A DNA stretch of 64,000 nt, from positions 50,499,441-50,563,440 of the forward strand of contig NC_053143.1 of NCBI RefSeq assembly GCF_016808335.1, written 5' to 3'. Position numbers and translations under genes: made by a program. The notes under the pieces are model-generated. The model made no database searches and had not been told where the DNA came from. It saw only the letters and a list, made by a program, of their open reading frames with translations. Position 1 is the first letter of the stretch; every line of letters begins with the position of its first letter. This DNA is from Panicum virgatum. Its lineage: Eukaryota; Streptophyta; Magnoliopsida; Poales; Poaceae. Positions 47,290-60,401 of the stretch are shown here, piece after piece.

Positions 47290-48506
47290 CCATCATCATC
47301 ACGAAATCGTCCGTCCATCCATCTTCGACATCCCTTCACGTCGGGGCAGTGCCACGACACCGGGGGCACATCGCGTCGGAGGCTCCCTCTGCCAGCCTGT
47401 TGCCAGCGACCACCGTGCTGCTAGCTACCAGTAGTTGCTAGGAATTCAAGTCAACATTATCTCTTTGCAAAGAGGTATTAACAGTTCATATTAATTCTAA
47501 AACATATGTTTTCCCATCAAGCTCACGTATTACACATGCCCCCCTCTTCTTCAATCGTCCAGAACGCATAATCTGTTTGCAAAACTTTTAACAGGTACTA
47601 ACAATATGACATACTAAAAAATTAGTCAACTGACAACAGTTGGACAGTCATAGAATAACATAGGAATTTCTAGATCCTCTCGACGAACGTGGTGGTTTGT
47701 TTTAACACTCCCTTAATAATATAATAGAATTTATACTTTTAATTTTAAATTTAGCTATTCAGCTAATATTAATTTTTATCTAGTGGTAATGCTATTTTTT
47801 AATTTGATAATTCAGAATTTTCCTATTTAGTAATTGTATTCAACATGGACTCTTTGATTAAGCCCTAATTTCCTTATTTTTTTAAATTCCGAATTAAACC
47901 ATCATCATCACGAAATCGTCCGTCCAACCATCTTTGACATCCCTTCACGTCGGGGCAGTGCCACGACACCGGGGGCACATCGCGTCGGAGGCTCCCTCTG
48001 CCAGCCTGTTGCCAGCGACCACCGTGATGCTAGCTACCAGTAGTTGCTAGGAATTCAAGTCAACATTATCTCTTTGCAAAGAGGTATTAACAGTTCAGAT
48101 TAATTCTAAAACATATGTTTTCCCATCAAGCTCACGTATTACACATGCCCCTCTCTTCTTCAATCGTCCAGAACGCATAATCCGTTTGCAAAACTTTTAA
48201 CAGGTACTAACAATATGAAATACTAAAAAATTAGTCAACTGACAACAGTTGGACAGTCATAGAATAACGTAGGAATTTCTAGACCGTCTCGACGAACGTA
48301 GTGGTTTGTTTTAACACTCCCTTAATAATATAATAGAATTTATATTTTTGATTTTAAATTTAGCTATTCAGCTAATATTAATTTTTATCTAGTGGTAATG
48401 CTATTTTTTTAATTTGATAATTCAGAATTTTCCTATTTAGTAATTGTATTCAACATGGACTCTTTGATTAAGCCCTAATTTCCTTATTTTTTTAAATTCC
48501 GAATTA
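47290..48506. repeat. 609-bp tandem duplication inside the Helitron
   Basis: Units 47290-47898 and 47899-48506 match closely from CCATCATCATCACGAAATCG through the GC-rich stretch and a copy of the Helitron 5' end to GAATTAAAC. Only scattered substitutions separate them. Confidence 0.9.
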
Positions 48507-48963
48507 AACTATTTACTAATAGTATTCAGCATGGACTCTTTGCCATGTCTTAATTTTCCTTAATTTTTTAAATCCGAAATTAGCTATTTATTAATTGTAT
48601 TTGATATGAACTCTTGAGTTAGTTTGAACTGTTAGATCTTCATAAAATCCAACGGTGCAAATTCTTCTCTTTTTTTATCTAGTGGTAATGCTATTTTTTT
48701 AATTTGATAATTCAGAATTTTCCTATTTAATAATTGTATTCAACATTGACTCTTTGATTATGCCCTAATTTCCTTATTTTTTTTAATTCTGAATTAAACT
48801 ATTTACTAATAGTATTCAGCATGGACTCTTTGCCATGTCTTAATTTTCCTTAATTTTTTAAATCCGAAATTAGCTATTTATTAATCGTATTTGATATGAA
48901 CTCTTGTGTTAGTTTGAACCGTTAGATCTTCATAAAATCCAACGGTGCAAATTCTTCTCTTTT
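48382..48963. repeat. 290-bp tandem duplication overlapping the 609-bp one
   Basis: TTTTTATCTAGTGGTAATGC recurs at 48382 and 48672. Both units run through GTATTCAGCATGGACTCTTT to AATCCAACGGTGCAAATTCT. It overlaps the end of the 609-bp duplication, so at least two duplication events occurred in succession. Confidence 0.85.
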
Positions 48964-49042
48964 TTAGATTAATGTGGGAATTTCTAGACCCTCTCGGCGA
49001 AGGTGGTGGCTTCTTTTAACACTCCTTTAATAATATAATAGA

Positions 49043-51507
49043 TGCTAAAAAGCAAATGGAGCTATCTTTTGATGGTAAGGATCATTATAGATTTACTATC
49101 TTATCCTTGATTAAATAAATAATTTTAAAAATAGAATTACCACAATTACTTTTTAAAATTTGGGCCAACCAATTTAACAGACATGTAGTGCCTATGTGCC
49201 CACCATTCTATAGGTGCCTCTTTTTGTGTTTTTTTATGCTTATCAAATTTGAACCGTCGGATCGAGCCTCGTGAGACATCTATTTTTCCTCCAACCATTG
49301 TAAAAAAATTGTAGAAACCATACAAGGGCCACTAGCAGTTGAGATGTTCATCTGGAGTCCTCCATTCGGTGCTTTGGACGATGTTTTTGCACATTCTTTT
49401 TCTTGGCTTCATCACTGACTCGCGTAGGTTCCTGCCTATAAAACATGATCGCCTAAGCCTCTTCTATGTGACATTAAGCACTGGATTTTGCATGCCATCG
49501 GGTGAGGGAAAGAGTACCGTCCTGTGCAGATAAATGCTTGTCTGAAAGAGCAGAGCCTCAAGTTGAGCTCCATTGGTGCCCAACCTGTTGTTCCTCGGTT
49601 CAGTTTACTAATTACAGACTTACGGCATCCTCCATCCAGCCGAGAGAAAGCATTACTGCGTACATGTAGTTAGCTGCGTTTATCCAAGAATAAAAAAATA
49701 ACAAGAACAACACAAAAATTGTAGAAATTAGATATCGAATTATCGATACTTCAAATACCATCATTGCAAGCCTGAACATGCAGAGAAAATACACAGCGCT
49801 GTCATGAATAAACGGGGGAAGAAAAAAATGACATCTAGGACATTCAGAATCAATACTACATCCTGATGTGTGAACTCGTACCTTACTAACGACACTGTAC
49901 CAGTAATTAGGAACTCCAGTACATTAAGAATCAAGATCCCAGCGAGTAAATCCGAGTATCAGATATTCAGATCTGGTGCCAGTACTGGCAGGTCTGTTAC
50001 CAGTACCAGATGCAGTACACTGAAAAATATCAATTGTTGCAGTGATTTCAGTCCCAGCGCCCGCCCGTACAGGACCATCAGGGAATGATACCGGTACAAC
50101 TGATTGAAGGGCACGGCAAATTAACTGCTTTTCATTGACAAAGGAGGACGGAAACTTGCCCGTGTTGAAATACGCAAGAGCCTAGAAGTAAACTTAATCA
50201 CCATGGCTGTTTTCTACTGAAAATACAGAAGGCCCAAGCGTCCACAGAAGCCATGCCTCGGGCATTGTCATCAACAAGTCTGTAACTGTAATCCCTGCCC
50301 AGGTGTTAATGTGGGGAGCACAATGCTTGAGGATGTTTCACTTGAATCTGTTAGCCAGCAGTGGCAAAAACAGTCAGAAAGGAAGATTGTGAGGCAACAA
50401 ACGATACCTACTTTTCTTCTCAGTTCTGTAGTTCCTAAAAACTACAGGTACATCTGAGTACTTGCAAATGAGGTTGCTGCATGGAATCATCATCGATCAT
50501 TCACTCAAACCTGTGGTGATATTGAGTCGTTCACTCAGTCAAAATCAGAGGTTCGGTTGCTCAGCTTGTGACTGAGTACTGTATTTTTCTTTTACTTGTA
50601 CGGTATTGCTCTGCTCTGACTGAGGTAAATATCGGCCCCGGCGACGTCTGGTACCCTTGCAGCCGTGCATCTCTCTCGCCGGCGACGGTCTGTACCTACG
50701 TCGATTGGTGCCCGCATGGTGTGGTGCTCCAGGTGCACGATGCTTTGCCCACAAGGAGGGAAACACAGAGTTTGCTGCCGCCTGCCCTGTCCACTAGCAA
50801 GCCAGATCAACTTCCATAGATTAGAGAGCCTGGAATAGGGGGAGATGGAGGCTGAATTCAATGCAACTAACCAAGGCCACTCAGCTTCCAATCTATGGTG
50901 GCAACGGCGATCCGCGTTCTTGGTAGAAACTGCCTGGAGTGATTCTTTGAGGAGATGCAGATAAGGAGGAGGAAAAGCCAACCCGGAGAAATTATTTCAT
51001 CTCATCATCTGGACAAAGAAGTTTGTGGCTCTATACTGAACCCAACGTACAGGATGATGCTTGATGGAAGTATTGTAGCGTAGCCTCCAGTAATAATCTG
51101 ACGGTGGCTGATGTTTTCAAGGGCGGATGAAGGGGAATTATGTCTAGCAGAACTTCATTATTCGGTGAGAGTCTGAAGGCCTTGGAAGCTTTGCAACAGG
51201 ATTGTGCAACGAATTCTCTAATAACCATGATAAGAATTTCCAGTACAAATTTATGTGGAAAATAACAATTCATATAATTCTTACATTGCACTCTGGTCTA
51301 CTTTTCTGAACTTGTTCAATATAATGTGTTTCTGTTATTGGAGATCAAGAGAGGATGGATCTACCTTACCTGAAAATTTAACAGCACTGGACTACGAATA
51401 GGGACAGAGTAGATGCTCGTTCCATTTTTTTTTGGAGGACTTTGACTTCTGACCTGGAATATACTGTTTCTCAAATGATACGTGGCAGTACAACTTGAAA
51501 TCTACAG
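49043..51507. other. Intergenic, nothing recognised
   Basis: Mixed AT-rich and moderately GC-rich DNA. Open frames at 50545-50981 lack recognisable domains. Part of it may be decayed upstream sequence of the receptor-kinase pseudogene. Confidence 0.45.
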
Positions 51508-53495
51508 GTACGCAGAGAACATGACAGCGCATGTGGCAGATTTCGGCATCGCAAAGATTTTGAGTAATGACAACTACATTATCACTGCAAGCACGCCTGG
51601 AAAACTTGGGTACATGGAACCAGGTACTGCCACTTGTAATTTGCTAAAATAAATCCTATGCTGTTTTCTCTACGACTACTTAGCTTGTCCAGTGAATCCT
51701 AATTCTTTTTTTTTTTGGGAATGCATGAGCAGAGTATGGATCTCTCGGGACGGCATGGTCAAGAGCCATGTGTTCAGTTACGGAATCATGCTCCTAAAAG
51801 TCTTCACTAGAATGAAAGAGATTCAAAGATCCTATGTTCCTTGGAGAGATCAGCATCAGGCTGTGGGTTTGTCAAGCATTTTGAGGAATGAGCAGTACTC
51901 ACTCCTGGCTGTGATGAGTGAATTGTCAACCGTGCGGTGTGATCGTGTGCTTGGTCTTTGGTTGTAGGTACACGGGCGTCAAATGTCGACGGAGAGTTGC
52001 CGTGGAGGAGCTCAGGCCGGGCGGCAGCTGTGGCGTCCACTCCTAGATCGAGGGCGCAAGCAGCGACGGATGTCGGGTTTCTTGGTTTGCGCCACAAAAC
52101 CAAGCGCGTACGGCGGTTGAAGACGCCAAGTCGTGGAGGCACGGGCGTCGGTCTCGGGACTGGCGGAGGAACGGGCGTCGACGGCGTCTAGGGCCTCGCT
52201 GCGGGCGAGGAGGTGACGGGCGTCGGGCGGCGTCTAGGGCCATCAGAAGGCCGAGGCGGGAACGGCGTCTAGGGCCACGGCGTGGAGGCGGGAATCTTCC
52301 GCACGTGGAGTTTTGGCGGTTTTCTCAAAACCGGCCACCTACCCGGGTTTCACGGACCCTCCAAAACCGCGAACCAGATTTTCATCAACATGGCGTCATC
52401 GCGGAGAAGACTTCGTTTCGAAGAAAGAACCTTAACCGTCAGATGAGATCGTGTACAGGGAGATGCTGCAGACCGACCAGTCTGACCGGTCCATGGAACC
52501 GGTCTCGGCGGGTATAAATACCCCCACCAGCCCGTGGCTGGTTGAGTCTCTTGAGCCTTTTGAGTCCTTTGGTTTTCTCCTTTCCTCTCTCCCTGCTCTA
52601 GTTTAGGGCCAAGGTCTCCAACGCAAAGGAGGATTAGGTTATAGCTAATCTCTTCAATCAAGAGGGTGGATGATAGGGTGGTAGGCTCTAGCTTTGTATA
52701 GGTGATGACCTCTGAAATGCTTAAATGAAATCGTGTTAAGTTCATCACTTGTGTGCTGGAATTTCGTCCTCCCCTTTCTCCCTTCTCAAGGTTTGCGTTT
52801 TGGGCTTGAATTCTCCTCTCTTTGGTGTGTTTTGTGTTTGGAGGAGTCAAGGCCTTGGATTCATGTTTTGCTGGACTCGTTGTGACAATTCTTATCCATC
52901 TAGCCTAGTGCCAAACCCCCTGGAATCGCGAGTTCTCACGAATTGGAGTTTTTCACGTTCTTGAGAAAACCCCAATCCTCTTTGATCATCCCTCGAATTC
53001 TCAAGTTCCTTTGATCTTTTGGGAGAGATCTCTTGGGGATATGTTCACGGGACAGTTGTGAAGGTATCCTCCAAGTTTCGTTGGATTTGGACATCGTTTG
53101 CTCAAGATTCATCTTTTGGAGGTTGAATTTCGGGCTGTCTGGGAAGGACCGGTCTGACCGGTGCCCAGGACCGGTCTGACCGGTGGGCTGCTGGCTGGCT
53201 ATTTTTTGCTAGTTTTTCGTGTTTGCTTCCGCGATATCTCCCGCTTAGTTTCCTAGGGCGTTTTGCAAAGAGATAGCTAGTCCACAGCTATTCTCTCATA
53301 TCCTAGGTTTGAGTGTTTGTGGTGTTTTTCGGGATATAGGCCGACAGATCGATTTCGAAAGAAATTTTGATCGGCTCCCATTCACCCCCCTCTGGTCGCC
53401 TTTTCGGTCCCTCACATTTCTAACTGAACTTCCCTCTGTTCTGGACAAGCAGCTACTGCAACTGCAAGATGCTTCCTCCTCTTGCCTGCAACCTG
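51508..53495 (+). pseudogene. LRR receptor-like kinase fragment (Xa21-type), split by a solo LTR
   Basis: Exon remnant 51508-51623 encodes NMTAHVADFGIAKILSNDN ... LGYMEP (activation loop with DFG). After an intron at the position typical of the rice Xa21-like family, the exon from 51733 encodes EYGSLG, then HVFSYGIMLLKVFTR and FLGEISIRLWVCQAF in shifted frames. The solo LTR 51882-53414 follows, and the kinase resumes LTELPSVLDKQLLQLQDASSS (53415-53480). At least two frameshifts and the loss of most of the gene make it dead. After about 53495 it runs into LINE sequence. Confidence 0.85.
51882..53414 (+). mobile_element. Solo LTR with CATTT target duplication inside the kinase pseudogene
   Basis: A 1533-bp unit, TGAGGAATGAGC to GGTCCCTCA, flanked by CATTT at 51877-51881 and 53415-53419. 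Removing it and one CATTT restores continuous kinase coding (WVCQAF then LTELP), which proves the borders. It has a TATA box (TATAAATA, 52513-52520), GACCGGTCTGACCGGT palindromes near 52480 and 53150, and a C-rich CACCCCCC end. It is related in plan to the LTRs at 12267 and 61129. A GC-rich run of GGCGTC repeats lies at 51970-52290. Confidence 0.92.
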
Positions 53496-54690
53496 AACGA
53501 GTTTCTTTCAGCAATATTTGGGGTGGGTTTGTTCTTCTCAAGTGACTCACCCAGTCACCCTGACGAAAGACAACCTGATGAAGAGAAAATGGCAAGTCTG
53601 CACCAAATATTATTTCTGCTGCTGTGATGAAACGATACATCACCTTATCTTTGAATGCCATATGGCAAGGTTCATTTGGAATGCAGTCTATATCACTTTT
53701 GGTATTCAACCACCTTCTTGTGTATCAAATCTCTTTGGTTATTGGCTTGGAAGTTTTTCTTCGAAGTTTCAAAATCAGATTATTATTGGTGCATCAGTTC
53801 TTTGTTAGGCTATTTGGTTGAGTAGAAATGATGTAGCATTCAAAAAGACCAAACCTAGCTCTTTTGTTAGGTAACTTTCAGATGAACGTGCCGGACAAGG
53901 TGCTGGTCACTACTCTCTAAAGAGGAAGAGGAGAATGCCCTAAAGAAAAACTGCCATCTTTTGGAGATCACAGTGATAGAGATTCTAAGCAAGTTTGGAT
54001 GGAAGTTCAGCAACAGAATTGAAGCTTGAGTCCTTGCTTTTATCTTTCTGTTCTGCTGTCTGTTTTCTATGGCCGTATGACACCTTGGGCCTAAGTATAT
54101 GTTTTGTGTGGACTCCAGTGGCTGTAAGCATCCACTTGTGCTTCGATTCCAGCCAAGGTGATGGTGGCGGCGGTGCGGACCGGCCGGAGCGGGAGGTGCC
54201 GATTCAGGCAAAATCAGGGGCCATATGCAAATATTTAGATCACGAGTAGATCCAAACTAGGGGGCTCCTAAAGGACGTTCTTTGTTATGAAAACGCTAGC
54301 TAGTCTTCAGTGCTGTAGGAATGAACAGCAGTTTCACTAGTCTAATTCCTCAAGCTTGACCTGGCAGCTCCTCATCAGTTCTTGTTATGGGTCTTTATTT
54401 GCAATTTTGTGCTGTTTCACTGTCTCAGTGCTCTGCCTCAACGTATATCTGGAGCTACTCCCTGCACTCCGGAGCGCCTGCCCTATCCAGTATCCTAGGC
54501 ATCGACGCCTGATGAGGCTGCAGGAGGCTGTTTCCTACGGTGGCCACGTCTGTTTCTTGCTCTAGGAGCGTTGTGTGCCGTACTTTGTCAGCGTGAGCTC
54601 TGCTCCGTGGTTGTAAATCAAACATTCTATTTTTTATTCTTAATACAATGATGTGCAACTTTCCTGTGTATTAAAAAAAGAAAAAAATAT
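53496..54690 (+). pseudogene. LINE 3' fragment (zf-RVT domain) with A-rich tail
   Basis: It encodes LTKDNLMKRKW, C-x(n)-C-x-ETIHHLIFECHMARFIWNAV and IWLSRNDVAFKK, matching the reverse-transcriptase zinc-binding region of plant LINEs. A TAG near 53806 replaces a tryptophan codon, and more stops follow. The end near 54640-54690 reads TTAATACAATGATGTGCAAC ... GTGTATT plus an A-rich run, the usual LINE 3' end. Part of the interior (54000-54600) is not assigned. Confidence 0.7.
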
Positions 54691-55526
54691 TCTAAATACG
54701 CACACGAAATATCAAGATAATATATTTTATTCACAATACGGACATAGAAGATTTAAGTAAAGACTTTGCTACAACCGGCCGCATTCTAGTCTGCGCGCAC
54801 AGCTGGCTGCATCCACCAGCGCGGCCAGCTCGCACACACACTTCTAATCATGTGGGCCCACGTATCTGCCAGCGGTTGTTATTTTTTAATCAAAATATTG
54901 CGCCCATTCATTTTCTCATCTCTCTATGGTTCCTCCACCTCGTTCATTTCATCTCCTCGTCCCCTCTCTCTTTCCTCTTTCCTCCACTGGGAGGCATTTG
55001 CTCGAATCTAGCACCATACTCGCGCATATGAGCTTTCACAAGAGCATTTGCGAGGGGGATTGAATCGCAACCCCTACAGGTACGTGCTCGCTTTTTTTTC
55101 TCACTCCATTTTGCTGCATCTGATCCCCCATCGCGTGTGTAGCAATTTTGATTTCGTGGTTGTTTTGAACCCCCATCGTGCATGAAGCGATTTGATTTTT
55201 GTGGTTGTTTTTTGGTGAAGGGAATCAAGGGGGATGGGCCGAAATTTGCAGACCAGTGTGGGTGAGTTCATGCCCCCACACACCCCCCGCCCAAACAACC
55301 CCCCAAATCCATGCGCCCCCCTCTCCCCCTCCCCCTGCATCTAATCCTTTTTTGTTTGTTTTTGGTTTGGTGGAGCTCATCGGCAAGCACATCTGCAGGG
55401 GGTCCATGATCGATTGGAACCGCAAATCATCCCAAGGGTTCGGCGGAATCTCAGGTCTGAATTAGGTGAGTGATTTGGAATCGGTCGTGGACTCTTGTGA
55501 AGTTGGTATGCTTGGCGGGCTTGTTC
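54691..55526. other. Intergenic or promoter-like sequence, nothing recognised
   Basis: Pyrimidine-rich (54900-55000) and then mixed sequence with CCCCCC-rich patches near 55270-55340. Open frames on both strands are short and unrecognised. Confidence 0.4.
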
Positions 55527-56990
55527 TTATTTCTCCCCTTGGAGTCTGCTGATAGCCGGTGGTATCTGCGAGACGTCATTATCTATGACATCGATCTCCT
55601 GGTTGACCCGATTGAGTTCTTGAAGGAGATTGTTGCGCTTGGCTTCCAATTCATTCTTGGTTCTTTGAAGAGCAGCCTGAGCACTGTTCAAAGATTCAAT
55701 TTCAAAGCAAGTTGATGCCACGTGAGTCTTGAAATCATCCCTCTAATTGGCAATTTGTTCTTGTTGGGTGCGGTCAGCGAGGCACTTCTTGGCTCTGAGG
55801 ACTTGTACTTGATGGCTCTCGATAAATGCCGCAGGGACCAGCGCTTCTTCAATCAGCTCGGAGAGTTGGCCATCCAAAGACTTTAAGATGGCACGAATCG
55901 GCTCAGCATCCCGAACCAATTGGCCGATGACACGATTCAGAAATTGAAGGACTTCTTGGAGCATGGCTTTGACATGGTCAGGCAGTGCTGCCGATTCAGC
56001 TGACGATGGTTCTTCTTCTTCTTGAGAGGTGACTCCAATCTGGAAGGAAAACATGCTATTGTCTGGGGATTCTTGTGCCTGAAAAAGAAAGTTAGTCAGC
56101 CGATAGGAATTGTTATGTCATAAAATTGGCTGAAGAAGAATATTTACCTGCTTTAGATTTATTTCGTCAAAGTTAGAACCAGGAGGGGGAAGTACAGAGG
56201 TCATTGGTGAAGAAATGGTGATTGCAATATCTGGAATATCTTGTTGGATTACTAGTTGACTGTAAGATCCAGCCAGCACTTGCTGGGTAGCCTGAAAATG
56301 CTTGTCAGAAATTGCATATGATTTGCGGGATAAGAGTTCCAGGTTTTACCTGACGAGGTGGAGATGTCGTTCTTGCTTTCTTCAGAGCTGGAGATAGTGT
56401 TCTGATATGAAAATGATAAACAGCTGTTGTTAATCTGAAAAAAGATGAGAACACGAAGAATGAGTAATGTCTAACCTAGTTTTACTCTGGTTGAAGGAGG
56501 GGATGTTGGTGCATCTTTAGGGAGATCTCCAGCTGATAATATAATCGGAGTCAAAGAGCAGGAATGCTGAAATTGTTCTTATGCGGGAAATACAAATGGC
56601 AGGTTAGTTACCTGGTGAAGGATAAGAAATGTCCACCACTAGTGTATCGACAGTTCCTCCCGATGAAGGTACCGCTGGTGAAGGGTCTTGTTGGCTTGGG
56701 GAATCCTGCAGAGGCACCTTACAGACTGATACCTTGGTACAAGATGGTTTACGCTTCCTCCCAGTATAGATTTCATCTAAGGTTGGAGCATCGAGGTCGA
56801 TGAGAGGATCTACCGATGGAGGGCCATATGCAATTGGCCGGTTGCTCTTGCTTATCTTCGGAGGAGATATACTGGGAGCCTGTCAGATAATTTTCAGAAT
56901 TAGCTAATAAGAAAATAAAAGTTAGCTGTTGAAGAGGTTGATGACATATGTACCTCGTTCGCGGGATCCTGATAATCAGCGTTGATATTC

Positions 56991-59900
56991 TTTTTTTTTT
57001 GAAGCAACAGGAGGAGTTCAAGACTCCTACTGAATATATATATTAAAACAAAGGGAAAAAGTCTTTACAACGCGAACTTCAGGAAACAAAGAAAGAAAGA
57101 AAAAAAATCAAAACTAAAACTAGGCTCAACCAAAGGAACTTATCCATTCTTCTAACTGTGGTTTGTGTTTCGCCTTGACTCGATGCATAAGCAACGCGAG
57201 TTCTTTTTTGAAAGTAGCCCGGCACTGCCCCAATGACGGTTGAATTCCTTGAAATATCAGTTCATTTCTTGCTGTCCATATGGTCCAACATAACAAGATG
57301 ATTAAACTCATGAACATGGGTGAGCAGATTTTAGCCTTGATGCTTTCTATGTTTCCAAAAAATGAATCTGAATCCACCGGAGTTACTTGCAACATATTCC
57401 AGCAAGTTAAAGCTAGCGGGCATTGGAAGAACAGATGTTGCGAGGTTTCCTCAATGCCGTTATTACAGATAGCACAATCATACGATGGTAGAACCATATT
57501 CTTCCTTCTGAGAATATTTCGAGTACTTAATCTGTCCACAATTAGAAGCCAGAAGAAGACCTTGTGCTTGTTTTGACAGCAAGATTTCCATAGCCACTTG
57601 AAAACTGGATGAGCGTCTGCATGACCAAGAAGATGGCGATATGCTTTTTGTGAGGAGAAGTGTGGCGTGCCCCAAATATAAGTCCACCAATCTTTCTCAA
57701 CCGAGAGCTGAAAATTGTCTAACTTAATCTCCAGGAGCAAGAATTGATTGTAGGCTTCCACTGAGAGAGGTAAAAGGAACAATGTGTGTAGAGGTTCTGT
57801 ATGAAATGCTTTACTGAAAGTCACTCTCTTATTTTTTACAAAAGAAAAGAGTTCTGGAAAAAATTTGGCTATGCACATGACCATCCCAAAGGTCTGTCCA
57901 GAAATAGCATGATGAACCATCTTGTAGACATACTGAAGCCATTCCTTTAAAACTTTGTAACAACTTTAAATTGTCACGCCACCAAAAAGAGCCCTTTTTT
58001 ATGTGACTGGGTAGTTTTCCATTTTGATAATGCTTTTCCCAGACAAGCTGAACCCAAGGAATGTCTTGTTTGTTAAAGAATTTATGCAAATTCTTGAGCA
58101 AAAGGGCTTCATTTTGTGTTCTAAGATTGAGCACTCCTAATCCCCCTTCTTCCTTTGGTAGACATACCATATTCCACACTGCCTTGGGAGGTGTTTTTGC
58201 ATTTACATTGGCTCCTCTCCACAAACAATGTTTTCTGAACTTATCAATTTGTTTGATAACAGGTTTTGGTAGGAGGAAGGTCCCCATTTGAAACATTGGT
58301 AAGGCAGTAAAAACAGAATTGGCCATTTGTAACCTTCCTGCTTGTGTCAAGAATTGAGATGTGGCTTGCAGTCTTCTTTCACATTTGGAGATCAGAGGTA
58401 GGAAATTATTAACCGTTGGTTTCGAAATTCCAAGTGGCAAACCTAGGTAGGTGAAAGGAAGAAACCCTTTTGAACAATTGAAACTTGTAGAGAGCAAATC
58501 TAACTTTTCATCATCTAGATTTATGGGGACCATCATAGATTTGTTAAAGTTAACTGTCAAGCCAGTAGCCAAAGTGAAGGTGTTCAAAATGTCATTCAAA
58601 GTCTGTAACTGTCTCACACACCCCTCCATAATGATGAGTGTGTCATCTGCATATTGTATCACTGGAAAAATATTATCTGAAGTGCACAGGACTGGCAGGC
58701 GAAGTAAACCTTGTTCCAGAGCTGCATTGATGAGAGTTTGAAGAAAATCAGCTGCTAGAACAAACAACAAAGGTGAGAGTGGATCACCTTGCCGAACCCC
58801 TCTTTTACAATGAAAAGTTTTTCCAGGTACTCCATTTAGCAAAACCGAGGAAGTGCCAGAACTAAATATAGAATGCATCCATGAAAGCCAAGTACCCCCA
58901 AAACCTTTTGCCTGCATCAGGTTTAACATTGCTGTATGCTCCATTCTGTCAAAAGCCTTTTCAAAAACCAATTTCAGAATAATAATTTTCTTCTTACTTT
59001 GATGACAAAGGTGTAGATATTCAAAGGACCATGCTAGGCAATCTTGAATTGTCCTTGTCTTGATAAAACCATACTGATTTTTGTGTACTAAATCAGTTAT
59101 TACTCTTTGTAATCTGTTAGCCAAAAGCTTTGTGATTAACTTCATGGAACAATTGAGAAGAGAGATGGGTCTAAAGTCACTAGCTGTACATGGGTTATCC
59201 ATTTTCGGTAATAAAGTAATGTATGAACCATTTATACTTTGGAGACAAATGTCACCCTTTTGAAAGTCCTCACACAACTTGTAGAAATCTGGTGCTATGA
59301 TATGCCAACATTTTTTCAAGAAGTCATTATTAAAACCATCTGGTCCAGGAGTCTTATCAGTAGCCAAACTTTTTACCACAAGGTCTATTTCTTCATGTGT
59401 AAAAGGTGTTTCCAACCGTTCTAAATTCTGGGCTGATTGTAAGAGCTGATCAAGATTATGAGGCATCGAAACTGGGTTGGAAGTGCCCAATCTTTCTTTA
59501 TAAACTTCCCACAAGATTTCAGCTTTGCTATTATGGTTAAAAACCTCTGTTCCATCTTCAGTTTTTAGAAGCGTAATCATTTTCTTTCTGTGCCTGATCG
59601 TAGCAGTTGAATGGAAGAACCGAGTACTAGCATCTCCAAATTTAACCCATTTGACCGTGCCTCTTTGCTTCCAATAAATTTTTTGTTGATGTAACAAAGC
59701 TGTTAATTTTTCACCCAGCAATTCTTTGAAATTCCATTCTTCCAGAGTTAGATCTCTATATTCCTCCAGAATTTCCATGAGAGAGAAAACCAATTTGATG
59801 TTTGCAATATTATCTGAAAGACTCGAAATGTGTTTTTGCCAAGCCTTTAGAACTCTTCTCAGATTCTTAAATTTAGCAGTTAACACTTTTGCCGAATCAG

Positions 59901-60401
59901 TTTGGTTAGTTGGTAAAGACCAACCATGACTCACCACTAGTAGAAAGTGCTCATGTTCCATCCAATAATTTTCAAAGCGAAAAATGTTTCCTTTTGGGAT
60001 TGCAGTTTCAACTTGAACAAGACAAGGAGTATGATCAGAGATTTCTGAGACTAGTGTTGACACCGTTGTATTAGGATAAGTCAAAGTCCAAGTTATAGAG
60101 GTAAAAAACCAGTCTAAACGTTCCAACAAAGGAGGGTGCTGTTTATTCGACCAAGTGAAACGCTTCCCTTGCAAAGGTAATTCAACAATACCCAAAGAAT
60201 TGATTGTTTCATTAAAAAGCAACATCGCTGTGACATCTCCCCCTGGTCGATTCCTATTGTCAGGTGACCTCATCAAGTTAAAGTCTCCCACTATAATCCA
60301 ATCTTGTTCATCAGGCATTTGAATATTTTTGAACCACTCACAAAAGTCTCTCTTGCCATCAGGAGTACAAGGAGCATAGATATTTGTTAAAAGCCAAAAG
60401 T
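56991..60401 (-). mobile_element. 5'-truncated L1-type LINE with 13-bp target duplication
   Basis: 3411 bp on the minus strand. It ends in a 10-base A tail (T run at 56991-57000) and is flanked by AGCGTTGATATTC at 56978-56990 and 60402-60414. The 5' part of the endonuclease is missing. The rest shows endonuclease GDFNLMR and SDHTP, RT with [21 protein letters not shown] and QYADD, then a zf-RVT domain. One frameshift near 57865 joins the RT frame to the C-terminal frame (57126-57920). Few lesions imply a young insertion. Confidence 0.95.
57126..60401 (-). pseudogene. LINE ORF2 (endonuclease-RT-zinc finger), truncated and frameshifted
   Basis: Frame 1 runs from the truncated 5' end ([17 protein letters not shown], endonuclease) through RT motifs [10 protein letters not shown] and [10 protein letters not shown] to a premature stop at 57829. 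Frame 2 (57920-57126) continues with [13 protein letters not shown], the HKVFFWLL ... CAICNNGIEETSQHLFFQCP zinc-binding region and LLCWTIWTARN, then stops. Together they amount to most of one ORF2. The first part of the endonuclease and all of ORF1 are absent through 5' truncation. Confidence 0.93.

Larger units (their letters stand above)
45064..49042 (-). mobile_element. Non-autonomous Helitron, about 4 kb
   Basis: On the minus strand it begins TCTATTATATTATTAAAGGA at 49042, directly after an A. It ends with a perfect 8-bp stem hairpin (CCCGCGCT-ATT-AGCGCGGG, 45076-45094), eight bases, then CTAG at 45067-45064 followed by T. A/T flanks, 5' TC, the hairpin and CTRR are the Helitron rules. 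No Rep or helicase sequence is present. The 5'-terminal sequence recurs internally near 47731 and 48340 because of tandem duplications. A short GC-rich segment (47340-47430) may be captured host DNA. Confidence 0.65.
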
